From contig NZ_JANQIM010000027.1 of assembly GCF_028282165.1 (NCBI RefSeq), forward strand, positions 1 to 64,000: a stretch of 64,000 nucleotides of DNA. Direction: 5' to 3'. Both the position numbers and the translations under genes were made by a program. The notes beneath the pieces are model-generated. The model was not told where the DNA came from, made no database searches, and worked only from the letters and a program-made list of their open reading frames with translations. Positions 25,526 to 36,439 of the stretch are shown piece after piece; the first letter of the stretch is position 1; each line of letters opens with the position of its first letter. The stretch comes from Winogradskyella sp. Its GTDB lineage: Bacteria; Bacteroidota; Bacteroidia; Flavobacteriales; Flavobacteriaceae.

Positions 25526-26032
25526 ATGACAGAATTAAAACTTAGACCTTGGAAGGAAAGCGATTTAGACAGTTTAGTCACATATGCCAATAACTGGAAT
25601 GTCGCTAAAAATTTAACTGATAAGTTTCCACATCCTTATACACGCGAAAACGGAAAACAGTTTATTGATTATGCCTGTAGTTCTAATCCCATCAGGGTTT
25701 TCGCAATCGATCTTGGCGGAGAAGCTGTTGGTGGCATTGGTATTCATCCACAGGACGATATACATAGAAAAAATGCCGAACTTGGTTATTGGCTGGCGGA
25801 ACCTTTTTGGGGTAAAGGCATTATAAGTGAAGCCATTAAGGAAATTGTTGATATTGCATTTAAGACCTTTGAAATAGATAGGGTATTCGCAAGACCATTC
25901 GGAACTAATATCGCCTCTCAAAAGGTTTTAGAAAAAAATAACTTCGTTTTAGAAGGAAGATTTAAAAAAGTGTTATTAAAAAATGGAGAACATTTAGACG
26001 AATTGGTTTACGCCATTAGGCGAGAAAATTAG
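25526..26032 (+). CDS. GNAT family N-acetyltransferase (RimJ/RimL-like)
   Basis: A 168-residue cytoplasmic acetyltransferase. It starts MTELKLRPWKESDL and contains the acetyl-CoA-binding stretch GYWLAEPFWGKGIISEAI (about 89-106) and the ASQKVLEKNNF motif near 130-140, the RimJ/RimL plan. Substrate unknown. It starts 14 bases after the PhoX-like gene, so it is probably co-transcribed without an obvious functional link. Confidence 0.9.
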   Translation: MTELKLRPWKESDLDSLVTYANNWNVAKNLTDKFPHPYTRENGKQFIDYACSSNPIRVFAIDLGGEAVGGIGIHPQDDIHRKNAELGYWLAEPFWGKGIISEAIKEIVDIAFKTFEIDRVFARPFGTNIASQKVLEKNNFVLEGRFKKVLLKNGEHLDELVYAIRREN

Positions 26033-26155
26033 TTGCAATAATGTGTTAGTTTAAGGTTAGTAGCCCGTTGATATAGTTAAATCCATTTTCCAATTATAAA
26101 AGACTGAATTGAGAATAAAATCCTAAATATCAATACATTCATCTAAATCAAATCA

Positions 26156-26998
26156 ATGAAATTCATTAGATACATAATCATTTTAATGGTACTTATGCTA
26201 TTTAGCTCATGTACCGATGATGACTCATCTCCTGGTACACAAACTAATACTGAACCTGATTATGAAAAATTAGTATTCGAAGAATCTACAGCTTATAATT
26301 GTGATGTGTTTACTACCATCGATATTGGAGATCTTAAAGTTGAAAACAACGTTTGGAATGCAGGAGGGCTTCCTCCTAATAGCTATTCACAATGTATCTA
26401 TGTCTACGAAGATGACACCTTGAATCTTATAGGTTGGGAATGGCAATATCCCAATGAGGCCTCCGGAGTTAATGCCTATCCACAACTAATTTATGGTTGG
26501 AAACCATGGCAACCACCATCTACAACCCAAAACTTACCCAAGCAGATTTCTACTCTGACCACACTTAAAGTAACTTATGATGCGGAAGTAACAAGAAATA
26601 ATGGTGACTATAATTTGGCCTTCGACAATTGGATAAATTCCTCTCCAAGTATTACGCCGCAGAATATTCTATTTGAATTTATGATATGGGAAGATACAAA
26701 TAACTTAACACCTTTTGGTGAATTTCAGGAGAACGTTAGCACTACTAACGGCACTTATAAATTTTACATAGGAGAACCCGATTGGGAACCCGAAGGTAGT
26801 AATTGGACATATTTATGCTTTCAAAGAATTGGTTACAGAAGCCAAGGTACTGTAGATATAGATGAATTACTTTCGTATTTAGTTGATGAAGGCATCGTCT
26901 CACAAGATGATTACTTGGCATCGATTGAATTTGGTAATGAAGTCGGTAATTCAACTGGGCAAAGCATCATTAAGGCTTTTAGTGTAGAAATAGAATAG
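26156..26998 (+). CDS. Lipoprotein of unknown function
   Basis: A 280-residue lipoprotein with signal peptide ending at C19 (LFSSC), then a short Asp/Ser/Thr linker. The mature region is rich in Trp, Tyr and Asn with NNVWNAGGLPPNSYSQ, EWQYP, LIYGWKPW and FEFMIWED, suggesting a beta-sandwich resembling family 12 (concanavalin-like) glycoside hydrolases; two acidic residues in EFMIW and near EFGNE could be the catalytic pair. This assignment is tentative. It precedes the Crp-like gene by 28 bases. Confidence 0.72.
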   Translation: MKFIRYIIILMVLMLFSSCTDDDSSPGTQTNTEPDYEKLVFEESTAYNCDVFTTIDIGDLKVENNVWNAGGLPPNSYSQCIYVYEDDTLNLIGWEWQYPNEASGVNAYPQLIYGWKPWQPPSTTQNLPKQISTLTTLKVTYDAEVTRNNGDYNLAFDNWINSSPSITPQNILFEFMIWEDTNNLTPFGEFQENVSTTNGTYKFYIGEPDWEPEGSNWTYLCFQRIGYRSQGTVDIDELLSYLVDEGIVSQDDYLASIEFGNEVGNSTGQSIIKAFSVEIE

Positions 26999-27026
26999 AC
27001 TTTAAACTTAAAATTAACTTAAAACA

Positions 27027-27608
27027 ATGCTCAACGATAGATTTTTGAACTATACTACTAATTACATCGATCTTAACAAAGATGAATTAGAACTACTGAA
27101 TTCTAAAGTAACTGAGCGTACATATCTTAAAAATCAGTACATCGTTCAGCAAGGCGATATTTGCAGAAGTGCCAATTTCATTATTTCTGGCTGTACCAAA
27201 ACGTTTTATATGGACGATGAGGGCCAAGAGCACATTGTAATGTTTTCCATTGAAGATTGGTGGACCTCAGACCTCGGCAGTTTTATCACCCAAACACCTG
27301 CCGATTTTAATGTGCAATGCTTAGAGCCCACAACGTTAATTCAGTTTACATACAATAATTTAGAAGAACTATATGCCAAAATTCCAAAGATAGAGCGCCT
27401 CTTCAGAAAAATTATTGAACGTGCCTACGTGGCTTCGCAAAAACGTATTATACGAAATTTTAGCCTTGATGCTAAAGAACGTTATAAATTGTTTAGATCT
27501 AAATATCATGAGATTGACCAACGTGTACCACAATATATGATCGCATCATATCTTGGTATCACTAAAGAATTTCTGAGCAAGATAAAAAGTCAACTACTTC
27601 AAGATTAG
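27027..27608 (+). CDS. Crp/Fnr family transcriptional regulator
   Basis: A 193-residue regulator with an N-terminal cyclic-nucleotide-type beta barrel (about 15-120, YIVQQGDICRSANFIISG) and a C-terminal helix-turn-helix (about 170-192, MIASYLGITKEFLSKIKSQL). It lacks the four-Cys cluster of oxygen-sensing FNR, so it is not an iron-sulphur sensor; the ligand is unknown. This compact form is very common in Bacteroidota. Its nearest target candidate is the YceI gene 124 bases downstream. Nothing in sequence ties it to the palindromes at 607 or 9731. Confidence 0.92.
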   Translation: MLNDRFLNYTTNYIDLNKDELELLNSKVTERTYLKNQYIVQQGDICRSANFIISGCTKTFYMDDEGQEHIVMFSIEDWWTSDLGSFITQTPADFNVQCLEPTTLIQFTYNNLEELYAKIPKIERLFRKIIERAYVASQKRIIRNFSLDAKERYKLFRSKYHEIDQRVPQYMIASYLGITKEFLSKIKSQLLQD

Positions 27609-27732
27609 AAAAAGTTAATCTAGTTTAATAGCATTTCATATTCCAGTTTATTTTTTAAGATTATGATGTTAGAGATCTTTGTACCTAGCATTAAAAAATG
27701 AAGTTTAAAAAACAGATCAAAAACTAGAAATT

Positions 27733-28308
27733 ATGAAAACAATAAAAAGAACAACGGCGATCATTGCTATTGCATTTCTGACCTTCTCATTTACAACTTT
27801 AGAGGATATCAATAAAGATGTGAATATAGACAAAAGCAAGGTGACTTGGAAAGGCTACAAAGTAACAGGTTCTCATACTGGAGAAATTACAATCAAATCT
27901 GGAACGTTAAACTTTAATAATGAGACGCTTACAGGAGGCAACTTTATTATAGACATGACTACTATAAGTGTCACAGATCTTAAAGGTGACTATAAAACAC
28001 AACTTGAAGGGCATCTAAAATCTGATGATTTTTTTGGAGTTTCTGATCATCCCGAAGCAAAACTCGTCTTCACTGACGTGAAGGTAAGTGGAAAAAATGC
28101 CTATGAGATTACTGGAAACATCACCATTAAGGGCAAAACCGAAACCATAGCATTTGATTTGTCCATTTATGGAAACAAAGCTACAGGTTCATTAAAAATT
28201 GACAGAACAAAATTTGACGTAAAATATGGCTCTTCAAGCTTTTTCGACAATCTAAAAGATAAAGTCATTTATGACGAATTTGATATTGTAGTTGATTTGG
28301 AGTTCTAA
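27733..28308 (+). CDS. YceI family periplasmic lipid-binding protein
   Basis: A 191-residue protein with signal peptide (residues 1-23) and the YceI lipocalin-like barrel: DKSKVTWKGYKVTGSHTGEI, LEGHLKSDDFFGVSDHPEA, GNITIKGKTE and KFDVKYGSSSFFD. YceI proteins bind isoprenoid-type lipids in the periplasm; the cellular role is unclear. The preceding Crp-like gene may regulate it, a pairing often seen in Flavobacteriaceae. Confidence 0.93.
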   Translation: MKTIKRTTAIIAIAFLTFSFTTLEDINKDVNIDKSKVTWKGYKVTGSHTGEITIKSGTLNFNNETLTGGNFIIDMTTISVTDLKGDYKTQLEGHLKSDDFFGVSDHPEAKLVFTDVKVSGKNAYEITGNITIKGKTETIAFDLSIYGNKATGSLKIDRTKFDVKYGSSSFFDNLKDKVIYDEFDIVVDLEF

Positions 28309-28321
28309 AAAGTAAAAGATT

Positions 28322-28353
28322 AAAAAAGCAGCACCGAAAGATGCTGCTTTTTT
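28322..28353. terminator. Bidirectional intrinsic terminator
   Basis: Arms AAAAAAGCAGCA and TGCTGCTTTTTT pair around CCGAAAGA between the convergent yceI and guaB genes, giving T-runs on both strands. Confidence 0.88.
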
Positions 28354-28372
28354 AATTTATCTCTAATGCAAC

Positions 28373-29873
<1,501 letters not shown>

Positions 29874-29887
29874 GACAATTTTAAAGT

Positions 29888-29906
29888 AAAATAGCTAGGC
29901 TATTTT
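29888..29906. promoter_or_regulatory. guaB: Palindrome in the guaB leader
   Basis: AAAATAGC-TAG-GCTATTTT is a perfect eight-base inverted repeat downstream of the predicted guaB start site. It could be a repressor operator or an RNA hairpin. Confidence 0.45.
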
Positions 29907-29931
29907 GTTATTGTTTTCAATTAATTGCACG

Positions 29932-29939
29932 CAAAGATA
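29932..29939 (-). promoter_or_regulatory. guaB: -7 promoter box of guaB
   Basis: Reads TATCTTTG on the minus strand, a canonical Bacteroidota -7 element. Confidence 0.6.
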
Positions 29940-29950
29940 CGATTAATTAA

Positions 29951-31285
29951 CTAATCTTTCTTAGTGTAACGTAACTGTTTTGCCAAGATTTCATAGTCCC
30001 AAACCTTTTCACCTTTTTGATTATAAATAGTTAAAACCAATTTACGGTCTGTTCTTGGACCTGTTACATTAATCAAACCAAAGTTTCTTTCGTAGAATGT
30101 CTTTCCTTCAACCTGTAACGTATTACCCTCATCCCTCGGCTTGTGAACTCCAGATGTTAAAGGCGAACATGTAATATCTATTAGCGGGTATGCTTCAGCA
30201 CGGTCTAAACGCGATAGTTCGGTATGGTGTCTATCTCCACTCATAAAAACCACACCCTCAATTTTTTCTTTATGCAACCGTTCAATTAACGCTTCACGTT
30301 CCTCTGGATAGGTCGCATAGTTTTCGTACACAGCAGCATCAGAAATCGTTTGCCCACCGATACAAACCACCTTAAACGTGGCCTTACTCGATGTAAGTGC
30401 TTTAATTAACCAATCTAATTGCGCTTCTCCCAAGTAGGCCTTATTTGGTGTTTTTTGACGATTAGGGTCGCGATGATAACGGTTGTCCATCATAAAAAAC
30501 TCAACATCATTCCACAAAAAATGTGAGGTAATACCACCTACTTTAGCCGCATCAGTATTTAAATTCCCCCAATAATCGTTAAAGGCTTTCTCAGTAATAT
30601 CCTTGTTGACATATGACACATCAGAGTCGTTAGGGCCATAATCATGGTCATCCCAAATAGCATAATGATGTACACTTCCCAATAGAGGTTGTAGTTCTGG
30701 TGTAGCTCGGACATGTCTATGGCGATGCCTAATCCCACGCTCGGTTAAAAAATCGGGTGTTCGCAGATAAATATTATCACCTAACCAAACCATAAAATCA
30801 GGATCCTTTTGTAAGATATTATCAAAAATTTCGTAACCATCACCGTAGCCTTTGCCTGGTCTGTCATCCTTAGGTTCATTAGCATAAAAACAAGACCCTA
30901 TGGCAAAACTAAAATCTGGCGGATCTGTACGCCATTGCCAAAGTGGTTGTGTTTTAAATTCTAGCTTGTAATCTCTAGGCACATAACTGTCGTTAATATA
31001 TAGTTTGTAAGTGTAGGTCTTACCATAGTCTACCTGACTTGGAAATAGCTTAGCGATAAAGTCATTGTCTTTTGATGTGACAACAGATTCTGTAAAGTAG
31101 CTTTTCTGTTGATCTGTAGCCTTATATTCTATTTTAACTTTGGCCGAAGCTTTAGTTTGGACCCAAATCAACACTTCCCTAAAATCGGAATAACCCACCA
31201 TAGGTCCTGATTGTAAGAGATCGTTTTGGGCTATGGATATAAAACCCATAAAAAGGACAACAAGAAATACAATATTTTTTTTCAT
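29951..31285 (-). CDS. PhoD-like secreted phosphatase/phosphodiesterase
   Basis: A 444-residue exported protein with signal peptide (ends SIAQ) and an N-terminal fibronectin-like domain (about 25-110). The metallophosphoesterase core has FAIGSC, DPDFMVWLGDNIY, IWDDHDYGPND, FFMMDNRYH and MSGDRHHTELS, the expected metal ligands of PhoD-like enzymes. Such enzymes release phosphate from diesters or monoesters outside the cytoplasm using Fe/Ca. It lies 85 bases downstream of the TonB receptor gene on the same strand, so it might be the last gene of that operon. Confidence 0.92.
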   Translation of the reverse strand: MKKNIVFLVVLFMGFISIAQNDLLQSGPMVGYSDFREVLIWVQTKASAKVKIEYKATDQQKSYFTESVVTSKDNDFIAKLFPSQVDYGKTYTYKLYINDSYVPRDYKLEFKTQPLWQWRTDPPDFSFAIGSCFYANEPKDDRPGKGYGDGYEIFDNILQKDPDFMVWLGDNIYLRTPDFLTERGIRHRHRHVRATPELQPLLGSVHHYAIWDDHDYGPNDSDVSYVNKDITEKAFNDYWGNLNTDAAKVGGITSHFLWNDVEFFMMDNRYHRDPNRQKTPNKAYLGEAQLDWLIKALTSSKATFKVVCIGGQTISDAAVYENYATYPEEREALIERLHKEKIEGVVFMSGDRHHTELSRLDRAEAYPLIDITCSPLTSGVHKPRDEGNTLQVEGKTFYERNFGLINVTGPRTDRKLVLTIYNQKGEKVWDYEILAKQLRYTKKD

Positions 31286-31370
31286 TGGTTGGATAGAATT
31301 TTATCAAATATGAAAAAAATTAAGCACGATAAGATTACGGAAATATTAAGTTTGAAACTTGTACCTATTC

Positions 31371-33851
31371 TTATAGTTTTAGTCCTAAAGTAAGGTAGTA
31401 GCTTCTTGGCAATGCAGGTATTATACCTGGCCCTGGATATCCAGTAGCACGCTGTGTAAAATACACCTCGTTCAACAAGTTGTTGATACCTGTCTCTATA
31501 GTCCATTTTCTGTAGCGATACGAACATGAAAGGTCAAATACCGAATAAGCAGGAATTGTTCCTATGATACCACTAACACTATCCCCTCTATCTTGAGGTG
31601 CATTTGAAGCATCTGTATATTGCTCTGACAAATATGAATATTGCAGATCGACTAGTAAATTTTTATAACCCATTTTTAATCCTGTACGAAGATTTACATT
31701 GGGTACAAATGGCAATTCGTTACCTTCTACGCCTGGCACTTCAGATTCCGTGAATTCTGATTGGGTCAATGCTAAATTTATGTAGTAGTTCAATTTATAC
31801 GCGTCACTATTTACAAAAAACGTTTCCCTAACATTCCAGTCTAGTAAACTTTCAAATCCATAGGTAAATGCAGTTCCTATATTTCCTCTAAATCTTACAA
31901 TCCTACCATCTTCTACAGTTTCTCCAAAAGCATTGATGCGCGTTCCGGTTCGTATTACCTCATCAATACGATCATTGTATAGTAATCCAAATACATTGGC
32001 ATCATAAGATAATACCTTTTTATAGCGTCCACGAATACCTAGGTCTGCGGTAAATCCACTTTCGTCGTCGATGTTCTCATCAACTTGAAACGATGGATTA
32101 ATAATTCTGATATCGTTAAATGTCACTGATCTATAGTTTTGTGAAAAATTTGCATAGACTTCAAAACTTTCAAGTGGCTTATAACTTGCTCCTAACCCTA
32201 ACAACAATATATTACGCTCTCGTGTTCGATTGTCATCAAAGGTGCTATCTAAAAGGACATTATCGGCTAGGTCTCTGTTAACGGAACGAAACGTCCCTTC
32301 GCTTTCGGTTTTAATGTATTCGAAACGAATGCCAGGTGTCAAAGATAACTTGTCGGACAAATAGAATATGTTTTCTGCAAATACGGCTATGTTAAGATTT
32401 GGAAAGTCAAAGTCGGACTGCCGTAGTTCTATAGGTAAGTCTTCTACTTCGTATTCGACAAAACTAAAATTAGCATCATTACCAGTTGTACCAGGGCCTT
32501 GACGCTCTTCGTTAAATGCTTGGTAGTATTTGCTTCCTACCAACAACGTCGATTTTTTATTGGCAATATTGTAATTCTTTAAATACCGTAATTCTGCTCC
32601 CCAATTGCGAAAATCACCAACCTGTAAGTCTCGAGGTTCTTCCAAATCGTCTATTTGAGATACGCGATTTGTTCTAAAACCTATTGCACTTCTTGAAGAA
32701 TTCATTCCCCAAAAAATTGCATTAAAGCGCTCGTCTCCTGAAAATTCGTGATTTAGTTTTGCTGTTAATAAGTTCCAGTTAACACGAAACCAATTTCTTG
32801 TACGGTTACTAAATGTAGGATCTTCATAAAACTGGGCATCGGTTAGACCACCAGGTTGCTGAGCCGTATAGCTAAGATGTGTAAATTCTAATCCGATACT
32901 GGTTTTCTCTGACAATCGATAGTTCAGGTCTGTAAAGGCGTTAAATGCTTCTAATCCCATGTTTGGTCTAGGGGCTTCATCAAAGTTATTTTTGTAGGAT
33001 ACATAGGTATAATGGCTGAACTTTCCATTGGTGCCGCTAAAACTGTTAAACGAAGAAAAACCGCAATTGGTGTCATAAGATTGGCGTGTCACCACCTCTA
33101 AAGGTTTTACAGAAGGTGTTTTCAACTTAAAGTTAATCAAACCCCCAAACTGTGAACCATACTGCAATGATGCAGCACCACGTATCACTTGGATTTCTTC
33201 TAGTGCTTCAGCAGGCGGTGTATAGTAGCTTTCCGGGTAGCCGAGTACATCGGCACTAATGTCGTAACCATTTTGTCTGGTATTAAAATTGGATGTTCGA
33301 TTTGGATCTAAGCCACGACCACCAATAGATAGTTGCAAACCACAATTGATGCTCTCATAAATATTCAAGCCAACGACCTGAGCAAATACCTGCCTTGCAT
33401 TACTGTTAGATTTATTACCTACTATTTGATCTACTAAAACAAATTCGTTTTTCTTTCCTGCGTAAATAGTTGTGCCTTCTACATCCTTTGCCCGTTTTAG
33501 GTCAAAAACTTCCCTACGCTTTGCTTGTATAAGGACTTCAGACAGCTCGTTGGATTTTTTAATTTTAACGACCACAGTTTTATTGGCATCCATCACAAAT
33601 GCTTTTTCAAACCAAGCATAGTCATCGTTGTAAAATACTATATGATGTATGCCTTCTTTTAGGTCATTTAATTCAAAATAACCATCAATATCACTAGATG
33701 TTTCTTTGCCCGACATTTTATCGTACAATTCCATAAAAGGAATTGGTTTTTCTGTCTCAGCATCAATTATCTTACCTGATAGCTTATACTGAGCGTTTAC
33801 GACTGATGTAAGAAAAACTAAAACTACAATTAGCAGTGTTCTAAAATCCAT
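31371..33851 (-). CDS. TonB-dependent outer-membrane receptor (FecA-like)
   Basis: An 826-residue receptor from ATG 33851, which starts a clean signal peptide (MDFRTLLIVVLVF, ending VNAQ); upstream in-frame starts would lie deeper in the previous gene. A carboxypeptidase-regulatory-like domain (about 22-100) is followed by the plug (LQLSIGGRGLDPNR, EEIQVIRGAASLQYGSQFGG) and a 22-strand barrel ending in a C-terminal aromatic strand (YYLTLGLKL). It imports a substrate, probably a ferric complex, with TonB energy. It overlaps the HTTM gene by 11 bases. Substrate inferred from the imelysin neighbour. Confidence 0.94.
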   Translation of the reverse strand: MDFRTLLIVVLVFLTSVVNAQYKLSGKIIDAETEKPIPFMELYDKMSGKETSSDIDGYFELNDLKEGIHHIVFYNDDYAWFEKAFVMDANKTVVVKIKKSNELSEVLIQAKRREVFDLKRAKDVEGTTIYAGKKNEFVLVDQIVGNKSNSNARQVFAQVVGLNIYESINCGLQLSIGGRGLDPNRTSNFNTRQNGYDISADVLGYPESYYTPPAEALEEIQVIRGAASLQYGSQFGGLINFKLKTPSVKPLEVVTRQSYDTNCGFSSFNSFSGTNGKFSHYTYVSYKNNFDEAPRPNMGLEAFNAFTDLNYRLSEKTSIGLEFTHLSYTAQQPGGLTDAQFYEDPTFSNRTRNWFRVNWNLLTAKLNHEFSGDERFNAIFWGMNSSRSAIGFRTNRVSQIDDLEEPRDLQVGDFRNWGAELRYLKNYNIANKKSTLLVGSKYYQAFNEERQGPGTTGNDANFSFVEYEVEDLPIELRQSDFDFPNLNIAVFAENIFYLSDKLSLTPGIRFEYIKTESEGTFRSVNRDLADNVLLDSTFDDNRTRERNILLLGLGASYKPLESFEVYANFSQNYRSVTFNDIRIINPSFQVDENIDDESGFTADLGIRGRYKKVLSYDANVFGLLYNDRIDEVIRTGTRINAFGETVEDGRIVRFRGNIGTAFTYGFESLLDWNVRETFFVNSDAYKLNYYINLALTQSEFTESEVPGVEGNELPFVPNVNLRTGLKMGYKNLLVDLQYSYLSEQYTDASNAPQDRGDSVSGIIGTIPAYSVFDLSCSYRYRKWTIETGINNLLNEVYFTQRATGYPGPGIIPALPRSYYLTLGLKL

Positions 33852-35205
33852 AAATTTTGTCATTAAAAGGCAAGATCCAATCCTTGTGTTTCCAAGAGTC
33901 ATTAATTTTTGTCAAGTCTACATTTGGGTCTATATAGCGTTGGCTCAACCTACCGTTTAGTGCGATATAACTATCTACATAAACTTCGGGATCTTTGATT
34001 CCTCTGTCTTGAAAGTGCTTTTCTAAAAAATGTGCAAATTCTAATATAAAATCTGCTTGTGTACGCAATTGCTTCTCTTGATAGTCGGTCAAGAATTTAC
34101 TATGGTCTACATAAAACCAGTTGCCATTTTCTGGGTTAACAATTTTATACTGTACATAACCGCCTTTCTCTGTTAACATAACGCGCCAAGAAAAGCGATA
34201 ACCTTCCTCGGTCCAGAACAATTCATCAGGATAAAGTAAATATCGAAAAGGGAATAAGAGTTGAAAGGTGAAAAAAACAATAAATAAGCCTGCAAGAAAC
34301 CGATTCTTGGCATTCGGTATCCAAAACAAAGTGGTTGTATCTTTTAGTTTCCCTCTTAGTCTAAGTGCCTTTCTAAGTATATCTATTATTTTTTCGTGAA
34401 AGGATGCATCAAAGAAAATCAATGTGGAGCATATCATAACATAGGGAAAAACCCCTATCGGGAATAGTATTCGTGTCAACACATGAAATATCAAAACCAA
34501 ACCAAAGGCAAACAGACGTGTTCTTTTATAGAATAGAAGAAAAGGAATCGATAAATCGTAAAGCATACCGCACCAACTCATTACATAGTGCATCCATTCT
34601 TCTCTAAAAAAATCCCCAATAATAGGTAAATAGTCTCGTGATGGGAGCCAAATCTGTAAGGGCATCGCTCTCAACAACCAATCGGAATTCGCCTTAGCCA
34701 AACCTGCATAGAAATAAACAATACATAGCATTAGCTGAATAACTAAAATATTGTATCGTGGAATTTTGGAATAGGCCATTTTTGGATTCCTGAAAGCGTC
34801 TAAGGAAAAATGACTATTTGCTGGTAAAAAAATGAGCAAAAATCCTATGAGACTAACAAAGTAATAGTGATTGAGGTAATAGGTTTTGTCTATAAGTTCG
34901 CTGTAAGTAAACGTCAAAAAGAATAATATGCAACTCAGTCTATAACGATATCCAATCGTTATACCCAGTGCTGCTACAAATGTTATGGCATAAAGGATAT
35001 AGGTGTAGTAACCAAGTGTCGTCACAAACTCAAAACCAAAATACTTAAAATGAAACGCAGGCGCTATATAATACTTTTCTACCCAGTTGCCTGACACAAA
35101 GCGTAAGGTTGCAAACATCATCAAGCAACCAAATAAAATCCGAAAGACCGCAAGTGGAGCGGCCTTTACAGGATCTTTTAAATATGTAGTAATACGCCTT
35201 ACCAA
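33841..35205 (-). CDS. HTTM domain protein, vitamin K-dependent gamma-carboxylase-like
   Basis: A 454-residue polytopic membrane protein with about seven helices and a C-terminal soluble domain (about 320-454). It begins with the HTTM pattern (AAPLAVFRILFGCLMMFATLRF) and contains YFYAGLAKANSDWL, which lines up with the segment of human gamma-glutamyl carboxylase holding the proposed catalytic Lys. Bacterial HTTM proteins beside imelysin and TonB receptors have no proven substrate; carboxylation of a partner lipoprotein is conceivable but unproven. Tightly packed: 3 bases after imelysin and overlapping the receptor gene. Confidence 0.88.
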   Translation of the reverse strand: MVRRITTYLKDPVKAAPLAVFRILFGCLMMFATLRFVSGNWVEKYYIAPAFHFKYFGFEFVTTLGYYTYILYAITFVAALGITIGYRYRLSCILFFLTFTYSELIDKTYYLNHYYFVSLIGFLLIFLPANSHFSLDAFRNPKMAYSKIPRYNILVIQLMLCIVYFYAGLAKANSDWLLRAMPLQIWLPSRDYLPIIGDFFREEWMHYVMSWCGMLYDLSIPFLLFYKRTRLFAFGLVLIFHVLTRILFPIGVFPYVMICSTLIFFDASFHEKIIDILRKALRLRGKLKDTTTLFWIPNAKNRFLAGLFIVFFTFQLLFPFRYLLYPDELFWTEEGYRFSWRVMLTEKGGYVQYKIVNPENGNWFYVDHSKFLTDYQEKQLRTQADFILEFAHFLEKHFQDRGIKDPEVYVDSYIALNGRLSQRYIDPNVDLTKINDSWKHKDWILPFNDKIYGF

Positions 35206-35208
35206 ATC

Positions 35209-36348
35209 TTAGTCACCATCGCCACTATTAAACTCAACAGCAATACTCAATGCAGAAAACATATCCGATTTCAACAATACCACATTGGCTTGAAGCTCTT
35301 CGAAAGCAGCAAGCATAGCATTATTATCCGAAATGATCTGTTGATAAAAGTTATCATCTAAACTTTGAATAGCTAATCTAGAATTATTAAACTGATCATT
35401 GATAAGTGCTGATAAATCATCGCCGTCTTTCATTGTGTTTAAAAAGTCGAGATAACTTTCCAGACTCTCACCATTATTTGTACCGTTGAATATTCTTCCT
35501 CTGAAAAATGCCTGTAAGGCATCTAGGGCCTCTAAACATAACGTCTTGGACAAATCTCTTCTGTAAAATGCCTCTACTTTTTCTGCTTCCAGATTACCCT
35601 CCGAAAAAACACCAGCTGGAAAACCAATTTTTCCGTTCCTAAAAAACCGTTCATAGTATTCCATCCAATCGTTCACTAAACTATTTGTTGAACTGTTTGA
35701 AGATGCACCATCATTGTTAACAAATGTATCGCGATAATTACCTTGCCATGCTGACACAACTTGATCCGTGATAGCGTCAATTCTGTCAACAACTTCACTT
35801 AAGTACGCAATGTAATTACTTGAATTACTGTTTGACGTATAAAATTCAAGAATTTCTGCATCGGTAAGTGCGAGACCATATAATAAATAATCTAGTGCAG
35901 GAAACCCTTGTGCATCGTTTAGGTTAATATCCTGTAAGTTGTAATTTCCTGATGCGATGTTATTATCAATACTGTTGGAATTGGTTGGGTAGGTATTTAC
36001 AAAACTTCTAAAAAAAGCTGTTTCAGCAGGACCAATATTAAACATAGATACACTTTGCCATGAGATGTAAGCCTCTTCCCAAGCCGTACGAAGCGCATTT
36101 AAGTTGTCTTGGCTTGGTGACAATTCAAATGCATCAGATGCTACTTTTAACGCATCCACATCCGCACTAAAAGCGACATATGAAGGCACAATAATATTGT
36201 CTGCCCAATTGGTCAGCATTACCTGCCGATTAAAATCATCATTATTGGAGCCAGAACCATCTGTGTCGTCATCACTACAACTCCAAACTATAATACCCAA
36301 TAGAATAAAGGTGAATGGAACGATTAATTTATAAAGTTTCAATTTCAT
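35209..36348 (-). CDS. Imelysin-family (M75-like) lipoprotein
   Basis: A 379-residue helical lipoprotein started at ATG 36348 (MKLKLYKLIVPF), giving a signal peptide with lipobox near VWSC. It has the imelysin elements SFNIGPAE-like (MFNIGPAETAFF) and the core motif region, but the usual GxHxxE is replaced by GFPALD (about residue 148), followed by YLLYG. Imelysin proteins such as IrpA and EfeO act in iron or other metal uptake. The variant motif means that canonical metal binding at that site is doubtful. It lies between DUF4856 and HTTM genes. Confidence 0.9.
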   Translation of the reverse strand: MKLKLYKLIVPFTFILLGIIVWSCSDDDTDGSGSNNDDFNRQVMLTNWADNIIVPSYVAFSADVDALKVASDAFELSPSQDNLNALRTAWEEAYISWQSVSMFNIGPAETAFFRSFVNTYPTNSNSIDNNIASGNYNLQDINLNDAQGFPALDYLLYGLALTDAEILEFYTSNSNSSNYIAYLSEVVDRIDAITDQVVSAWQGNYRDTFVNNDGASSNSSTNSLVNDWMEYYERFFRNGKIGFPAGVFSEGNLEAEKVEAFYRRDLSKTLCLEALDALQAFFRGRIFNGTNNGESLESYLDFLNTMKDGDDLSALINDQFNNSRLAIQSLDDNFYQQIISDNNAMLAAFEELQANVVLLKSDMFSALSIAVEFNSGDGD

Positions 36349-36439
36349 AGCTTTGGTTTTAATATTAACCAACGATAAACTACTATAATTATTGGCAATT
36401 TATCGTTGGCACAATGTACAACTAACTACTCAATAAGCA

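Noticed and set aside
27027..27608. Crp-like protein as the regulator of the 607 and 9731 palindromes
   Set aside because: It lacks an iron-sulphur Cys cluster and is far from both sites; other family members are likely elsewhere in the genome.
31282..31527. Minus-strand frame at the 3' end of the TonB receptor gene
   Set aside because: It is in a different frame from the receptor and covers its conserved C-terminal strands, so it is a shadow.
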